Assembly (NCBI GenBank): GCA_002841315.1 | Contig: PHEW01000005.1 | Coordinates: forward strand, 62,001 to 126,000 | Length of the DNA stretch: 64,000 nucleotides | Direction: 5' to 3' | Source: Actinobacteria bacterium HGW-Actinobacteria-4 | GTDB lineage: Bacteria; Actinomycetota; Actinomycetes; Actinomycetales; Demequinaceae | Part shown: piece by piece, positions 48,257-58,844 of the stretch | How the letters are laid out: the number at the start of each line of letters is the position of its first letter | Position numbering within the stretch: position 1 is the first letter of the stretch | Notes under the pieces: generated by a model | What the model was told of the DNA's origin: nothing | Seen by the model: the letters and a program-made list of their open reading frames with translations, nothing else | Database searches by the model: none | Position numbers and translations under genes: made by a program

Positions 48257-48303
48257 ACCGCACCACCATCATCACCACACATCATTTCCGAAGGAGATAC
48301 GAC

Positions 48304-51294
48304 GTGAACGCACGAGCACCTCAGGATTCCGTCGCCGCAAAGGCGCCGAAGTCCAACAAGGCCTACCTATCAATATGGATCCCGATCGTGGCGCTGGTGA
48401 CCATCGTCGTTGTCGTCGCGAACGCGGCCCTGGTCGTAGCCGGAGGCTGGGTGTCCTCGCAGTTCGGATCCGGTACCTACACATTCACCAACTCTGAGCG
48501 GTCAGCCGGTTGGGACACCGAATACTACAAGTCCGACTACGCCGATATGGACGCGGTGGATGAAGCTGCTCGTGCCCTGGTCGAGGAAATCGGTGCGGGC
48601 GGCATCGTGCTCGCCAAGAACGACAACGCGGCGCTCCCCCTGGACGCCGGCGCTCAGGTCACGATGCTGGGACGCGCTGCAGCTGACCCCATCTTTGGTG
48701 GCTCGGGCTCTGGCTCGGTCGACACGAGATCTGCCGTGACCGCCCGTGGCGGCCTCGAGAACGCAGGCTTCTCCATCAACGATGGCGTGTTCGCCGCGAT
48801 TGCAACCTTCGCGGAGGAGAACCGTCGCGGCCACATCGAAATGGACAACGTCGAGAAGTCCACGTACAACATCGGCGAAATGCCGGTTGGAGAGTACGCG
48901 GCACAGGCGTCTTCCTTCGCACAGTACTCCGACGCGGCCATCGTCTTCATTGGACGCCCAGGCGGCGAAGGCGGTGACCTTTCTCAAGACATGACGGGTT
49001 GGGACGCCAACGCGGTCCCCGGCCAGCACCAACTAGAACTCAACCAGGACGAACGGGAGTTACTTGCGCTCGCCAAGGACAACTTCGACACCGTGGTGGT
49101 TGTCGTCAACGCATCGACCACCCTCGAGCTGGGCGATCTCCAGGGCGACCCCGGCATCGACGCCATCCTCCTTGCTGGCTCACCTGGCGCAACCGGATTC
49201 AACGGCTTGGGCCGGATCCTCTCAGGAGACGTCAACCCGTCTGGTCGCACCGCAGACCTGTGGGCAGCGGACTTCACCGCCGATCCCACCTACGTCAACT
49301 TTGGCCACTTCATCTACGACAACATTGAGGCGTCATACCCAGTCTCCGCGGCGGAGCGCATCACGTCCAACGCGACCGTCACTGCCGACGCGCCTTTCGT
49401 GAACTACGCCGAAGGGATCTACATTGGCTACCGGTACTACGAGACCGCTGCCGCAGAAGGCTTCATCGACTACGCCAGCGCTGTGGTCTACCCATTCGGG
49501 TACGGTCTGAGCTACACGGCGTTTGACTGGGAAGTGGTCGGGACGCAGGCCGGCGCCGTCGATGGCACCATCACCATTGACGTGGAAGTCGCCAACACGG
49601 GCCAGGTCGCAGGCAAGGACGTGGTGCAGGTCTACTACTCCGCCCCCTATACCCGCGGCGGGATCGAGAAGGCCGAGGTGGTGCTGGGCGGCTTCGCCAA
49701 GACCGGCGTGATCGAGCCCGGGGCCACCGAGTCAGTGACCATTGAGCTTGCGGTCGAGGACATGGCGTCGTACGACTACCTCAATAACCGTGCCTACGTG
49801 CTTGAGGCCGGTGACTACGTGCTGAGCGTGCGCACCGACTCTCACACGGTCGCGCCGGGAACCGAGGCGGTCATTTACACGGTCGCGACAGACGTTGTCT
49901 ACTCCGGCGAGAATCACCGGGCATCGGACCTCTCAGAAGTCACCAATCAGTTTGACGACGTGTCCGCGCAGTTCAGTGCTGACGGCAGGGACGGAACCAT
50001 CCAGGTGATGTCTCGCGCGGACTTCGCGGGGACGTTCCCCACCGCTCCGAGTGCCGCACAGTTCGTGGCGGACCAAGCGACCATCGAGGGCTTCCAGGCC
50101 TGGGACGTTGACGCCGCTGCGGCCGCGTTCGACGGCGAGATGCCCACCACCGGCGCGAGATCAGACCTCACTCTGATCGAGATGCGCGGGCTACCCAAGG
50201 ATGATCCGCAATGGGATCAGTTGCTGGACTCGCTCACGGTGGGAGAGATGACAGGCATGCTTCTCAATGGCGCCTACCAAACGGCGGCGATCGAGTCGAT
50301 CGCAAAGCCCCAGACGTTGGAACCAGACGGTCCTGCCGGCTTCTCCTCCTTCATCAACTCGCAGATCAACGGCGTTGCGTACCCATCGGAAGCGCTGATC
50401 GCGCAGACCTGGGACGTCGACCTCGCGACCGCGATGGGTGTGATGCTCGGGAACGAGGCACTGCACAAGGGCATCAACGGTTGGTATGCACCTGCAGTCA
50501 ACCTGCACCGCTCGCCGTTTGCCGGCCGCAACTTCGAGTACTACTCAGAAGATCCGTACCTGTCAGGTGCGCTGCTCACCGCAGTCGCGAATGGCGTCGC
50601 CACCAAGGGCGTCTACACGATGGTGAAGCACTATGCGCTTAACGATCAGGAGACCAACCGCGTCAACAACGGCATCGCCGTGTGGGCCACGGAACAGGCC
50701 ATCCGCGAGGTGTATCTCAAGCCCTTCGAGATGGGCGTCAAGAACATCACGATGGACGTCCAGTACTTGGCGGACGATCAAGGCACTCTCGCCACCACGA
50801 CCATCGGCGCTGGCGGCATGATGAGTTCGTTCAACCGCATAGGCGCTACCTGGGCGGGCGGCTCCAAGCCGCTCATGGACACGGTGCTCCGGCAAGAGTG
50901 GGGCTTTGAAGGGTTCACTGTCTCCGACTTCAATCTCTACTCCTACATGAACCCGAACGAGGGCATCCACGCAGGTACGGATCTGACGCTCACCTTCCAA
51001 CCGTCGAAGTCGTTCGGCGACACCTCGTCGGCTAAGGCTGTCACCGACATCCGGCAGGCCACCCACAACATCCTGTTCACCGTGGCGAATTCCAACGCGA
51101 TGAATGGGTTGGCCCCCGGTGCGACGGTGGAATACACGCCCCCGGCGTGGGTGTACTGGCAGATCGCCATCACGGTTGCCGTGGGCCTCGCGCTCGTCGG
51201 TGCCATCGTGATGATGGTGCTGCGGGTACGCCGCCACAGCTCGCGCACGGCAGTGACGCTGCAGAAGAAGAAGGCAGTCAAACCTCCCGTGTGA
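48304..51294 (+). CDS. Circularly permuted GH3 glycosidase with a membrane helix at each end
   Basis: 996 residues. A basic cytoplasmic N-terminus is followed by a membrane helix (about 21-48). Then come a GH3 C domain (about 80-330), the GYRYYE and YPFGYGLSYT motifs, and an FnIII-like domain (about 410-530). The GH3 N domain follows (about 640-900) with HRSPFAGRNFEYYSEDPY, KHYALNDQE and nucleophile Asp875 in TVSDFN. A second helix (about 948-973) and a basic cytoplasmic tail end the protein. Normal GH3 order is N domain first, so this is a permuted member. GTG 48304 has AAGGAG seven bases upstream. Confidence 0.92.
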   Translation: MNARAPQDSVAAKAPKSNKAYLSIWIPIVALVTIVVVVANAALVVAGGWVSSQFGSGTYTFTNSERSAGWDTEYYKSDYADMDAVDEAARALVEEIGAGGIVLAKNDNAALPLDAGAQVTMLGRAAADPIFGGSGSGSVDTRSAVTARGGLENAGFSINDGVFAAIATFAEENRRGHIEMDNVEKSTYNIGEMPVGEYAAQASSFAQYSDAAIVFIGRPGGEGGDLSQDMTGWDANAVPGQHQLELNQDERELLALAKDNFDTVVVVVNASTTLELGDLQGDPGIDAILLAGSPGATGFNGLGRILSGDVNPSGRTADLWAADFTADPTYVNFGHFIYDNIEASYPVSAAERITSNATVTADAPFVNYAEGIYIGYRYYETAAAEGFIDYASAVVYPFGYGLSYTAFDWEVVGTQAGAVDGTITIDVEVANTGQVAGKDVVQVYYSAPYTRGGIEKAEVVLGGFAKTGVIEPGATESVTIELAVEDMASYDYLNNRAYVLEAGDYVLSVRTDSHTVAPGTEAVIYTVATDVVYSGENHRASDLSEVTNQFDDVSAQFSADGRDGTIQVMSRADFAGTFPTAPSAAQFVADQATIEGFQAWDVDAAAAAFDGEMPTTGARSDLTLIEMRGLPKDDPQWDQLLDSLTVGEMTGMLLNGAYQTAAIESIAKPQTLEPDGPAGFSSFINSQINGVAYPSEALIAQTWDVDLATAMGVMLGNEALHKGINGWYAPAVNLHRSPFAGRNFEYYSEDPYLSGALLTAVANGVATKGVYTMVKHYALNDQETNRVNNGIAVWATEQAIREVYLKPFEMGVKNITMDVQYLADDQGTLATTTIGAGGMMSSFNRIGATWAGGSKPLMDTVLRQEWGFEGFTVSDFNLYSYMNPNEGIHAGTDLTLTFQPSKSFGDTSSAKAVTDIRQATHNILFTVANSNAMNGLAPGATVEYTPPAWVYWQIAITVAVGLALVGAIVMMVLRVRRHSSRTAVTLQKKKAVKPPV

Positions 51295-51312
51295 TCGACG
51301 CCGCAACGAGCC

Positions 51313-51356
51313 GCGGTACCGGACGGGTCTTCGCCCCCTGGCCTGTCCGGTACCGC
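51313..51356 (+). terminator. Long hairpin between second and third GH3 genes
   Basis: GCGGTACCGGAC and GTCCGGTACCGC are perfect 12-bp arms. Inward, three more pairs form including one G-U. It starts 18 bases after the stop. There is no U-tract, consistent with actinobacterial hairpin terminators or an mRNA-stabilising element. Confidence 0.6.
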
Positions 51357-51418
51357 ACTTCAGGCCCTCCATCACGTCAACCGCCCCAAGCACCCTCCCA
51401 ACAACCGGAGCACCCACC

Positions 51419-53842
51419 ATGTCCCATGAGCTCACCGTCCTCGAGAAGGCCGCGCTACTGAGCGGCGAGAACGTCTGGCAGTCGCGCGCCTTCCCGCACG
51501 CAGGCATCCGGTCGCTCTTCTTCGCCGACGGTCCGCACGGTGTGCGCAAGCAGACCGGCTCTGGCGACCACTTGGGCATCGCGGCCTCACAGCCAGCGAC
51601 CTGCTTTCCCACGGCGGCGACGGTCGCGAACAGTTGGGACCCCGCGTTGGCGGAAGTGGTGGGACGCGCGCTGGGAGCTGAGGCCGCCGCGCAGGGCGTC
51701 GACGTCCTCCTGGGACCGGGCCTCAACATCAAGCGCAGCCCTCTTTGTGGGCGAAATTTCGAGTATTTCTCCGAGGACCCGTACCTCGCTGGGACCCTCG
51801 CTGCCGCCTATGTACGGGGCATCCAGTCTCAGGGAGTGGCTGCGAGTCCCAAGCACTTCGCCGCCAACAGCCAGGAGCTGCGGCGCATGGCGAGTGACTC
51901 CGTGGTTGACGAGCGAACGTTGCGGGAGATCTACCTCACGGCGTTTGAGATCGTGGTCCGCGCATCGAGTCCTCGCGTGATGATGTCCAGCTATAACCGC
52001 ATCAACGGGGTGTACGCGCATGAGAACCCGCACCTGCTCACCGACATTCTGCGCGATGAGTGGGGCTTTGACGGCGCAGTGATTACCGACTGGGGCGGCG
52101 GCAATGACCCCGTGGCCGCAGTGCGGGCCGGTGGCGGACTCGAGATGCCCTCGCCGGGACTTGACTCGGCTCGGCGCATTGTCGACGCTATCGAATCCGG
52201 GGAGTTGGACGCCGGAGCGCTCGACGCCCGCGTTGCCGAGGTCCGCGCGCTCGTCGACTGGATAGATGCGGGTGAGGCTGGCGACGCGGACGTCGACGGC
52301 CATGATGCGCTTGCACGGCAGGTGGCACAGCAGTCGATCGTCTTGCTCAAGAACCACGGCGGGATCCTGCCGCTGCAGGCGGGCGAGAAGGTCGCCGTCG
52401 TCGGCGACTTTGCAGCCAACCCGCGTTACCAGGGAGCAGGATCCTCCCTTGTCAACGCCACCCGCCTCACCACCGCTCTCGAGGCGCTTGAGTCTTCCCA
52501 GCTCGACGTCGTGGCCTACGCGCAGGGCTTCCGGCGCAATGGCGGCGCTGATGAGGAACTCGCCGCCGAAGCTGTCAACGCGGCGCGCGACGCCACCACG
52601 GTGTTGCTGTACCTGGGCCTCGACGAGGTCAGCGAGTCTGAAGGCAAGGACCGCGACCATCTTGGGCTCAACGCCAACCAAATCGACCTTCTCTACCGGC
52701 TACGCGCAGTGACGGACAGGATTGTCGTGGTGATGTCCGCAGGTGCCGTGGTGGAGATGCCGTGGATTGACGAGTGCGCAGGCCTGGTGCATGGCTACCT
52801 CGGAGGTCAAGCGGGAGCGCCCGCGATGATTGACGTGTTGTCCGGCACCGTCAACCCCTCGGGCAAACTCGCCGAGACCTATCCGGTGGCGCTAGAGGAC
52901 TCTCCGAGTCACGAACTCTTCCCGGCTACGGGCCAGGCTGCGTGCTACACCGAGGGGCTGTTCGTGGGCTACCGCTACTACTCGACCGCTGGCGTGGCGG
53001 TGCAGTTCCCGTTTGGTTTTGGGCTGAGCTACACGTCATTCGAGTACAGCGATCTCGTGGTGACCCACGAGGGAGCGATATTCACTCTGACCAACACTGG
53101 GGCCAGTAGTGGTGCGGAAGTCGCGCAACTCTATGTTCGCCGGTTGTCTGACGGTGCGATCCGGCCTGCGCTGGAACTCAAGGGGTTCAGCAAGGTGTAC
53201 CTAGGGCCCGGGGAAGACGTCAGGGTGACCATCCCCTTTGACCGGTACACGTTCCGCATCTTTGATGCCCACGGCAAGCGTTGGGTTCAAGAGTCCGGTG
53301 ACTACCAGGTGGTGGTGGGTTCGCACGTGGCCGATGCCCGTCTCATCGCGCCGTACTCGGTTCCGGGCGACGCGCTCCTGCCGGTATCAAGCGACCTGCC
53401 TCACTACGCGACAGGCGCTGTCGCCAACGTTCCCGATGAGGAGTTCGAGCGCCTGCTCGGCCGCGCCTTGCCCCCGCCAAGGTTAGGGCGCGCCGTACTC
53501 GAGGTCAATGATCCCTTGCGGGCCATGCACGGGGCCAAGAGCCCGTTGGCGCGCTTCGCGGCGCGCGTGCTGCGAGCGCTTATCGCGAGATCAGAGCGCA
53601 AGGGTGCCCCTGACCTCAACCTCTACTTCCTGTACAACATGCCGTTCCGAGCCATCGGGAAGATGACGGGCGGCGCAGTGAGCGCCCCCATGGTTGACGC
53701 CATCGCGTTGATCGTCAACGGTCACTTCTTTCGCGGCACCGGGCGCCTGGTACGCGCCTACGTCCGCAACCTGTCCGACGCGAAGCGGCTCACGTCCGCG
53801 CTCGTGGCCACCGCACGTCGTGTCCCAAGTCACAAGGAGTAG
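51419..53842 (+). CDS. GH3 family glycoside hydrolase, cytoplasmic type
   Basis: An 807-residue GH3 in normal order with no signal peptide. The N domain has FFADGPHGVRKQ (about 34-45), CGRNFEYFSEDPYLAG (about 110-125), SPKHFAANSQE and nucleophile Asp224 in VITDWGG. The C domain (about 300-500) is followed by an FnIII-like domain (FPFGFGLSYTSFEYS, about 525-539). About 110 further residues at the C-terminus are rich in Arg/Ala helices. It probably hydrolyses oligosaccharides released outside and imported. The stop is followed after 3 bases by the gtrA-like gene. Confidence 0.92.
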   Translation: MSHELTVLEKAALLSGENVWQSRAFPHAGIRSLFFADGPHGVRKQTGSGDHLGIAASQPATCFPTAATVANSWDPALAEVVGRALGAEAAAQGVDVLLGPGLNIKRSPLCGRNFEYFSEDPYLAGTLAAAYVRGIQSQGVAASPKHFAANSQELRRMASDSVVDERTLREIYLTAFEIVVRASSPRVMMSSYNRINGVYAHENPHLLTDILRDEWGFDGAVITDWGGGNDPVAAVRAGGGLEMPSPGLDSARRIVDAIESGELDAGALDARVAEVRALVDWIDAGEAGDADVDGHDALARQVAQQSIVLLKNHGGILPLQAGEKVAVVGDFAANPRYQGAGSSLVNATRLTTALEALESSQLDVVAYAQGFRRNGGADEELAAEAVNAARDATTVLLYLGLDEVSESEGKDRDHLGLNANQIDLLYRLRAVTDRIVVVMSAGAVVEMPWIDECAGLVHGYLGGQAGAPAMIDVLSGTVNPSGKLAETYPVALEDSPSHELFPATGQAACYTEGLFVGYRYYSTAGVAVQFPFGFGLSYTSFEYSDLVVTHEGAIFTLTNTGASSGAEVAQLYVRRLSDGAIRPALELKGFSKVYLGPGEDVRVTIPFDRYTFRIFDAHGKRWVQESGDYQVVVGSHVADARLIAPYSVPGDALLPVSSDLPHYATGAVANVPDEEFERLLGRALPPPRLGRAVLEVNDPLRAMHGAKSPLARFAARVLRALIARSERKGAPDLNLYFLYNMPFRAIGKMTGGAVSAPMVDAIALIVNGHFFRGTGRLVRAYVRNLSDAKRLTSALVATARRVPSHKE

Positions 53843-53845
53843 CTG

Positions 53846-54481
53846 ATGTTGAAGTCCGTTGGAAAAGCATGGAACCGGTTTGTCGAGCGCCGCCCCGGGT
53901 TTGCGCAGTTCCTGATGTTCTTTGTGTTTTCCAACGCTGTCACGGTGCTCCAACTTGCGCTCATGCCGTTGTTCCGGGCGTGGTTCAACCAGACGTGGCT
54001 GCTTCATACCGACTTCCAGCGTTTGGCCGTGGGATCAAACGTTGATGGCTCGCAGTACTACATGTTCGACTACCCGGCGGGCGAGTTTCCGGCTGGCGGC
54101 GGTGGCCTCGCCTACTTCATGGCAGTGCAAATCACGCTGGCGATCGCGCAGATCATCAACTTCTTCCTGCAGCGCAACATCACCTTCAAGTCAAACACCT
54201 CGCCTTGGATCGCGGCGATGTGGTACTTCATCGCGTACGTGGTCATTACGTTCATCGCGGCAGCCGCTCAGGGCTTCTACAAGGCGCCGGTGTATCAGTT
54301 CTTCATCGACACTTTAGACTGGGGTTCCACCGGCGAGACTGCTGCTGATGTGCTGACCATGGTCATCTACGCCGGGATTTCCTTCTGGGTGTTCTTCCCC
54401 ATCTTCAAGGTCATCTTCAAGCGTGTGCAGGACGACGAGCCCTTAGTGCCCGCAGAGCCAGCTACCGCCGGACCTGCGTGA
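53846..54481 (+). CDS. GtrA-family membrane protein
   Basis: A 211-residue protein with four hydrophobic helices (about 19-40, 88-108, 120-142 and 168-188). The family hallmark FFLQRNITFKSN follows the second helix (about 108-119). GtrA proteins are proposed to flip polyprenyl-phosphate-linked sugars, or to act with neighbouring glycosyltransferases. ATG 53846 has AAGGAG upstream. It has a longer loop between helices 1 and 2 than the shortest GtrA proteins. Confidence 0.9.
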   Translation: MLKSVGKAWNRFVERRPGFAQFLMFFVFSNAVTVLQLALMPLFRAWFNQTWLLHTDFQRLAVGSNVDGSQYYMFDYPAGEFPAGGGGLAYFMAVQITLAIAQIINFFLQRNITFKSNTSPWIAAMWYFIAYVVITFIAAAAQGFYKAPVYQFFIDTLDWGSTGETAADVLTMVIYAGISFWVFFPIFKVIFKRVQDDEPLVPAEPATAGPA

Positions 54482-54505
54482 CGCTCGCGAGGAGACTGAG
54501 CCCCC

Positions 54506-55537
54506 ATGAAGAACCTGCCGCAGACTACGCTCACCGTCGTGGTGCCGTCCTACAACGCCGCCGACTGGATGGAGCGCTGTATTGACTCGCTGCTCACGGG
54601 CGCGACCGACGTTGAGGTCTTAATCATCGACGACGGATCCACAGACGCCACGGGTGCCATCGCAAACCTGTACGAGGCCGAGTACCCCGGCGTGGTGCGT
54701 GCCATCCATCAACCCAACGGCGGGCACGGCTCAACCATCAACGTGGGCATTGACCAGGCACGTGGCCGCTACCTCAAGGTTGTGGATAGCGATGACTGGG
54801 TTGATCCCGAGGCGTTCGAGGCCTTGCTGGCAACCCTGCGGGGGTTTATTGCGGACCAGCAGTCCGTGGACCTCGTGGTGAGCAACTTTGTGTATGAGAA
54901 GGTAGGCAGGCGCCGCAAGCGTGCCGTCCGCTACCGCAACGTGCTACCCCGCGGCCGCGTGTTCACGTGGAGCGAGGTAGGTCGCTTCCGGACCAGCCAG
55001 TTCCTCATGATGCATTCGTTGGTGTACCGAACAGACGTGCTCCGCGAGAGCGGCCTGTGCCTGCCCGAGCACACGTTCTATGTCGACAACCTCTACGTGT
55101 ATCAGCCACTGATGTCGGTCGAGTCGATCTACTACCTGGACGTCGACCTGTATCGATACTTCATTGGCAGACCGGACCAGTCGGTGAATGAGGCGGTGAT
55201 GATCCGGCGCATCGACCAGCAACTCAAAGTGAACCGCATCATGATGGACGTCAACGTCAGTCCGTTCGACGTCCCCGACGCGCTCTACCGGTACATGCTT
55301 CACCACCTGCAGATCGTATGCGTCATCTCCTCGACCATGTTGCTGCGCTCGGGCCGTGACGAAGACTTTGCTCGTAAGGTGGAACTATGGCGCGAGATTC
55401 GGTACGACGACCCCGCTGTGTACCGGCGCCTGCGCCGCACTACCTTGGGTCACCTGGTGAACCTACCCGGCAAGTCGGGGCGGCGCGCCACCCTTGCTGC
55501 GTATCGCGGCGCCAGGTGGGTTCTGCAGTTGAACTGA
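54506..55537 (+). CDS. Glycosyltransferase family 2
   Basis: A 343-residue GT-A enzyme. The N-terminal donor domain has TVVVPSYNAADWMERC (about 10-25), LIIDDGSTDAT (about 40-50) and the DxD-like VDSDDWVDPEAF (about 92-103). The acceptor part (about 190-260) resembles enzymes of capsule and exopolysaccharide assembly. It follows the GtrA gene by 24 bases and precedes UDP-galactopyranose mutase. Donor and acceptor are unknown. Confidence 0.9.
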   Translation: MKNLPQTTLTVVVPSYNAADWMERCIDSLLTGATDVEVLIIDDGSTDATGAIANLYEAEYPGVVRAIHQPNGGHGSTINVGIDQARGRYLKVVDSDDWVDPEAFEALLATLRGFIADQQSVDLVVSNFVYEKVGRRRKRAVRYRNVLPRGRVFTWSEVGRFRTSQFLMMHSLVYRTDVLRESGLCLPEHTFYVDNLYVYQPLMSVESIYYLDVDLYRYFIGRPDQSVNEAVMIRRIDQQLKVNRIMMDVNVSPFDVPDALYRYMLHHLQIVCVISSTMLLRSGRDEDFARKVELWREIRYDDPAVYRRLRRTTLGHLVNLPGKSGRRATLAAYRGARWVLQLN

Positions 55538-55559
55538 CGGGCCGCGCGCACCGGGGTGA

Positions 55560-56711
<1,152 letters not shown>

Positions 56712-56734
56712 GGAACCGTCAGGCTCAGGAAGCG

Positions 56735-58072
56735 TCAGGTTGACGCCGCATCAACCGGGCTGGCCTCCGGGACAGGGATCAAGGTGCGGACCACGAACCA
56801 ATCCTCCTCCGCGCGAGCGGTCAACGACCCGCCGTAACGTTCTGCGGTCTCCCGCATGTTCTTCAATCCATAGCCGTGCTGCAGAGCGCGAGCCTTGGTG
56901 GTGCGCGGAAGCCCGTCGACCACATCGACTGAGCCCTCGAAGTAGTTCTCGAACCTCAGCATCGCGAACTCTCCCTGCCGGTAGATGGCGAGCCGCACCA
57001 GGCGCTGTTCCGGGGTGCGCAGTGAGGACGTGGCCTCGATGGCGTTGTCGATCGCGTTTCCCACAATCGTCACGAGATCCATGGGGTCCATGAACGCCAC
57101 GGCGTTGCCGTCAGCGACACACGTGAGCGTGACCGACGAACGCTCAGCCTGGCGGATCTTGGACGCGAGGATCGTGTCGAGCACGGGCGAGCCTGTCTCG
57201 AGAGCCGAGGTCTCATACCCGCGGATCGAGCTCTCGAGTTGATCCACGTAGCCTGCTCTGGCCTCCGGGTCTGCCTCGGCCCGGATCGCGTGGATGTAGT
57301 GCTTGAGGTCGTGATACTTGCTGTTCACCACGTCGATGTCGTGCTTGGACTGGAGGTAGCGCTCCTGCTGGTTGCGTAGCATCATGCTGACCGCCGCCAC
57401 CTCCACGCTCCGTTGCAATTCGAGGAGCTGTCCGCGTAGCGCGAAGAGCATCACGAATCCGCAGAGGTCTACCAGGGTGCGAATGTAGAGAACCTCTGGG
57501 CCCAGGCGGCTCGAGAACGGGGTGTTCGACGCAACAAAACTGAGGTTGGACATGAGGAAGGTGACACTCGCAACGGCCGCTACAGCCACGAGCGCCCGGT
57601 TGGTGATCGGTACGTGCTGATCGCGCGGGAAGTGGCGTCGCTCAAGCCACCAAGCGAGGGGAAACGCGCTCGCGTAGATCACGGCGAGCGGCAGTATCTG
57701 CCATGGAGTGCCCGTTTGATCGTGGAAGAAGAACACGTGAAGTTGCCACTCGAGCGAGGCCACCAGTTCCGCCAACACGAACGCTCGTGCGACCAGGTCA
57801 CCCGCTTCGCGCGGCGAGATGTCGGCGCACAACACAATGAATCCGTACATGGCCGCGACGGCCAGCGCCATTCCAGGGACCCAGAACTCCACGGGCATCG
57901 CGTCCGCAAGCACGTGAATGCCGAACAGCGCTGCTAGCGAACCTGCCATGGCGAGCACCAACGGCACCCGAGGCAGCCGCTTGCGCATGAGCAGGATGTA
58001 GACCATGCATGCCGACCACTCGGCGAGTGCGGTGAACGCCCGCGGGATGTCGGGCAGGATCTCCGGGTTCAC
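56735..58072 (-). CDS. Sensor histidine kinase, AgrC/LytS-like (GHKL)
   Basis: A 445-residue membrane kinase with six or more N-terminal helices (about 8-225). A coiled segment and the phosphoacceptor histidine in SKYHDLKHYIHAI (about 247-259) follow. The GHKL ATPase domain has TIVGNAIDNAIEATS (about 332-346) and GYGLKNMRETAERYGG (about 401-416). There is no periplasmic sensor domain, so a membrane-linked or hydrophobic signal is likely. GTG 58072 overlaps the regulator stop (GTGA). Confidence 0.9.
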   Translation of the reverse strand: MNPEILPDIPRAFTALAEWSACMVYILLMRKRLPRVPLVLAMAGSLAALFGIHVLADAMPVEFWVPGMALAVAAMYGFIVLCADISPREAGDLVARAFVLAELVASLEWQLHVFFFHDQTGTPWQILPLAVIYASAFPLAWWLERRHFPRDQHVPITNRALVAVAAVASVTFLMSNLSFVASNTPFSSRLGPEVLYIRTLVDLCGFVMLFALRGQLLELQRSVEVAAVSMMLRNQQERYLQSKHDIDVVNSKYHDLKHYIHAIRAEADPEARAGYVDQLESSIRGYETSALETGSPVLDTILASKIRQAERSSVTLTCVADGNAVAFMDPMDLVTIVGNAIDNAIEATSSLRTPEQRLVRLAIYRQGEFAMLRFENYFEGSVDVVDGLPRTTKARALQHGYGLKNMRETAERYGGSLTARAEEDWFVVRTLIPVPEASPVDAAST

Positions 58073-58782
58073 AGCACTCGACCCCCCACGTAGTCAGTGA
58101 GCGCGTCCAGAAAGGCCTTCTTGCGGGGCCGGCTCACCTGCAGTTGGACTCCGCCCACCATGGTGCAACTAGAGTTCTCCACACCGGTGACGTGGCGCAG
58201 GTTCACCAGGTAGCAGTTGTTGGAGCGGAAGAAGGTCTCGCTCTCGAGCGCCTGTTCCACCGCCTTGAGAGTGCCGCTGAAGGTGTAGTCCGCGCCAAGG
58301 GTGTGGATGGTGATCCGGTGCTTGATTGACTCGACGTACACGATGTCCCCGCGATCGAGCTTGGCGATGCGCCCTCCCACGTTGATCACCACCTCATCTG
58401 AGTCCGCCTTGCGTAGCTTCAGGAGCGACCTGCTCAGTTCTTGGGCGAACGCGAAGTACGGGACGGGCTTGACGAGGTAGCTGAGGGCGTCGACCTCGTA
58501 CCCCTTGATCGCATACTGGGCCATGTTGGTGACAAAGATGATGATGACGGAAGGGTCAGTCTCGCGGATGCGATGCGCTGCTTCCAGCCCGTCCATGCGC
58601 TCCATCTGGACGTCGAGAAAGAGGATGTCGAACTGGGGGCGGTAGTCCGCGACCACGTCGGCCCCGTCGTCGAACTCCGTCGTGTAGAACTCAACCCCAT
58701 GCTCCTCGGAGAAGCGCGCGAGGTGATCAAGGAGGGCTTCGCGGCTCGCCCGCTGATCCTCGACTATGCCTACGCGTATCAC
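58069..58782 (-). CDS. LytTR-family response regulator
   Basis: A 237-residue regulator with a receiver domain (VGIVEDQRASREAL, phosphorylatable Asp in FLDVQMERMDG about 56-66, and SYLVKPV). The LytTR DNA-binding domain follows (about 130-235; IVYVESIKHRITIHT, then FFRSNNCYLVNLRHVTGVE). Such domains bind pairs of 9-base direct repeats. TAGCAT (58789-58794, minus strand) ends 6 bases before the GTG, suggesting a leaderless message. It is first gene of the pair with the kinase. Confidence 0.93.
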   Translation of the reverse strand: MIRVGIVEDQRASREALLDHLARFSEEHGVEFYTTEFDDGADVVADYRPQFDILFLDVQMERMDGLEAAHRIRETDPSVIIIFVTNMAQYAIKGYEVDALSYLVKPVPYFAFAQELSRSLLKLRKADSDEVVINVGGRIAKLDRGDIVYVESIKHRITIHTLGADYTFSGTLKAVEQALESETFFRSNNCYLVNLRHVTGVENSSCTMVGGVQLQVSRPRKKAFLDALTDYVGGRVL

Positions 58783-58832
58783 CTATCGATGCTACCAACG
58801 GCACCCGCGCGCCGACCGCCCGCTCGCGCCGT

Positions 58833-58838
58833 TAGCCT
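58833..58838 (+). promoter_or_regulatory. -10 element TAGCCT, leaderless add promoter
   Basis: TAGCCT ends 6 bases before the add ATG with no ribosome site between. The divergent LytTR gene has its own element, TAGCAT, on the other strand 39 bases away. Confidence 0.5.
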
Positions 58839-58844
58839 TAGTAC

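Noticed and set aside
48261-48303. CACCACCATCATCACCAC followed by GAAGGAGATAC looks like a His-tag codon run and an expression-vector ribosome site.
   Set aside because: It lies in a natural intercistronic gap, is not in frame with any gene, and the flanking genes are continuous actinobacterial sequence. It is a chance resemblance and not vector contamination.
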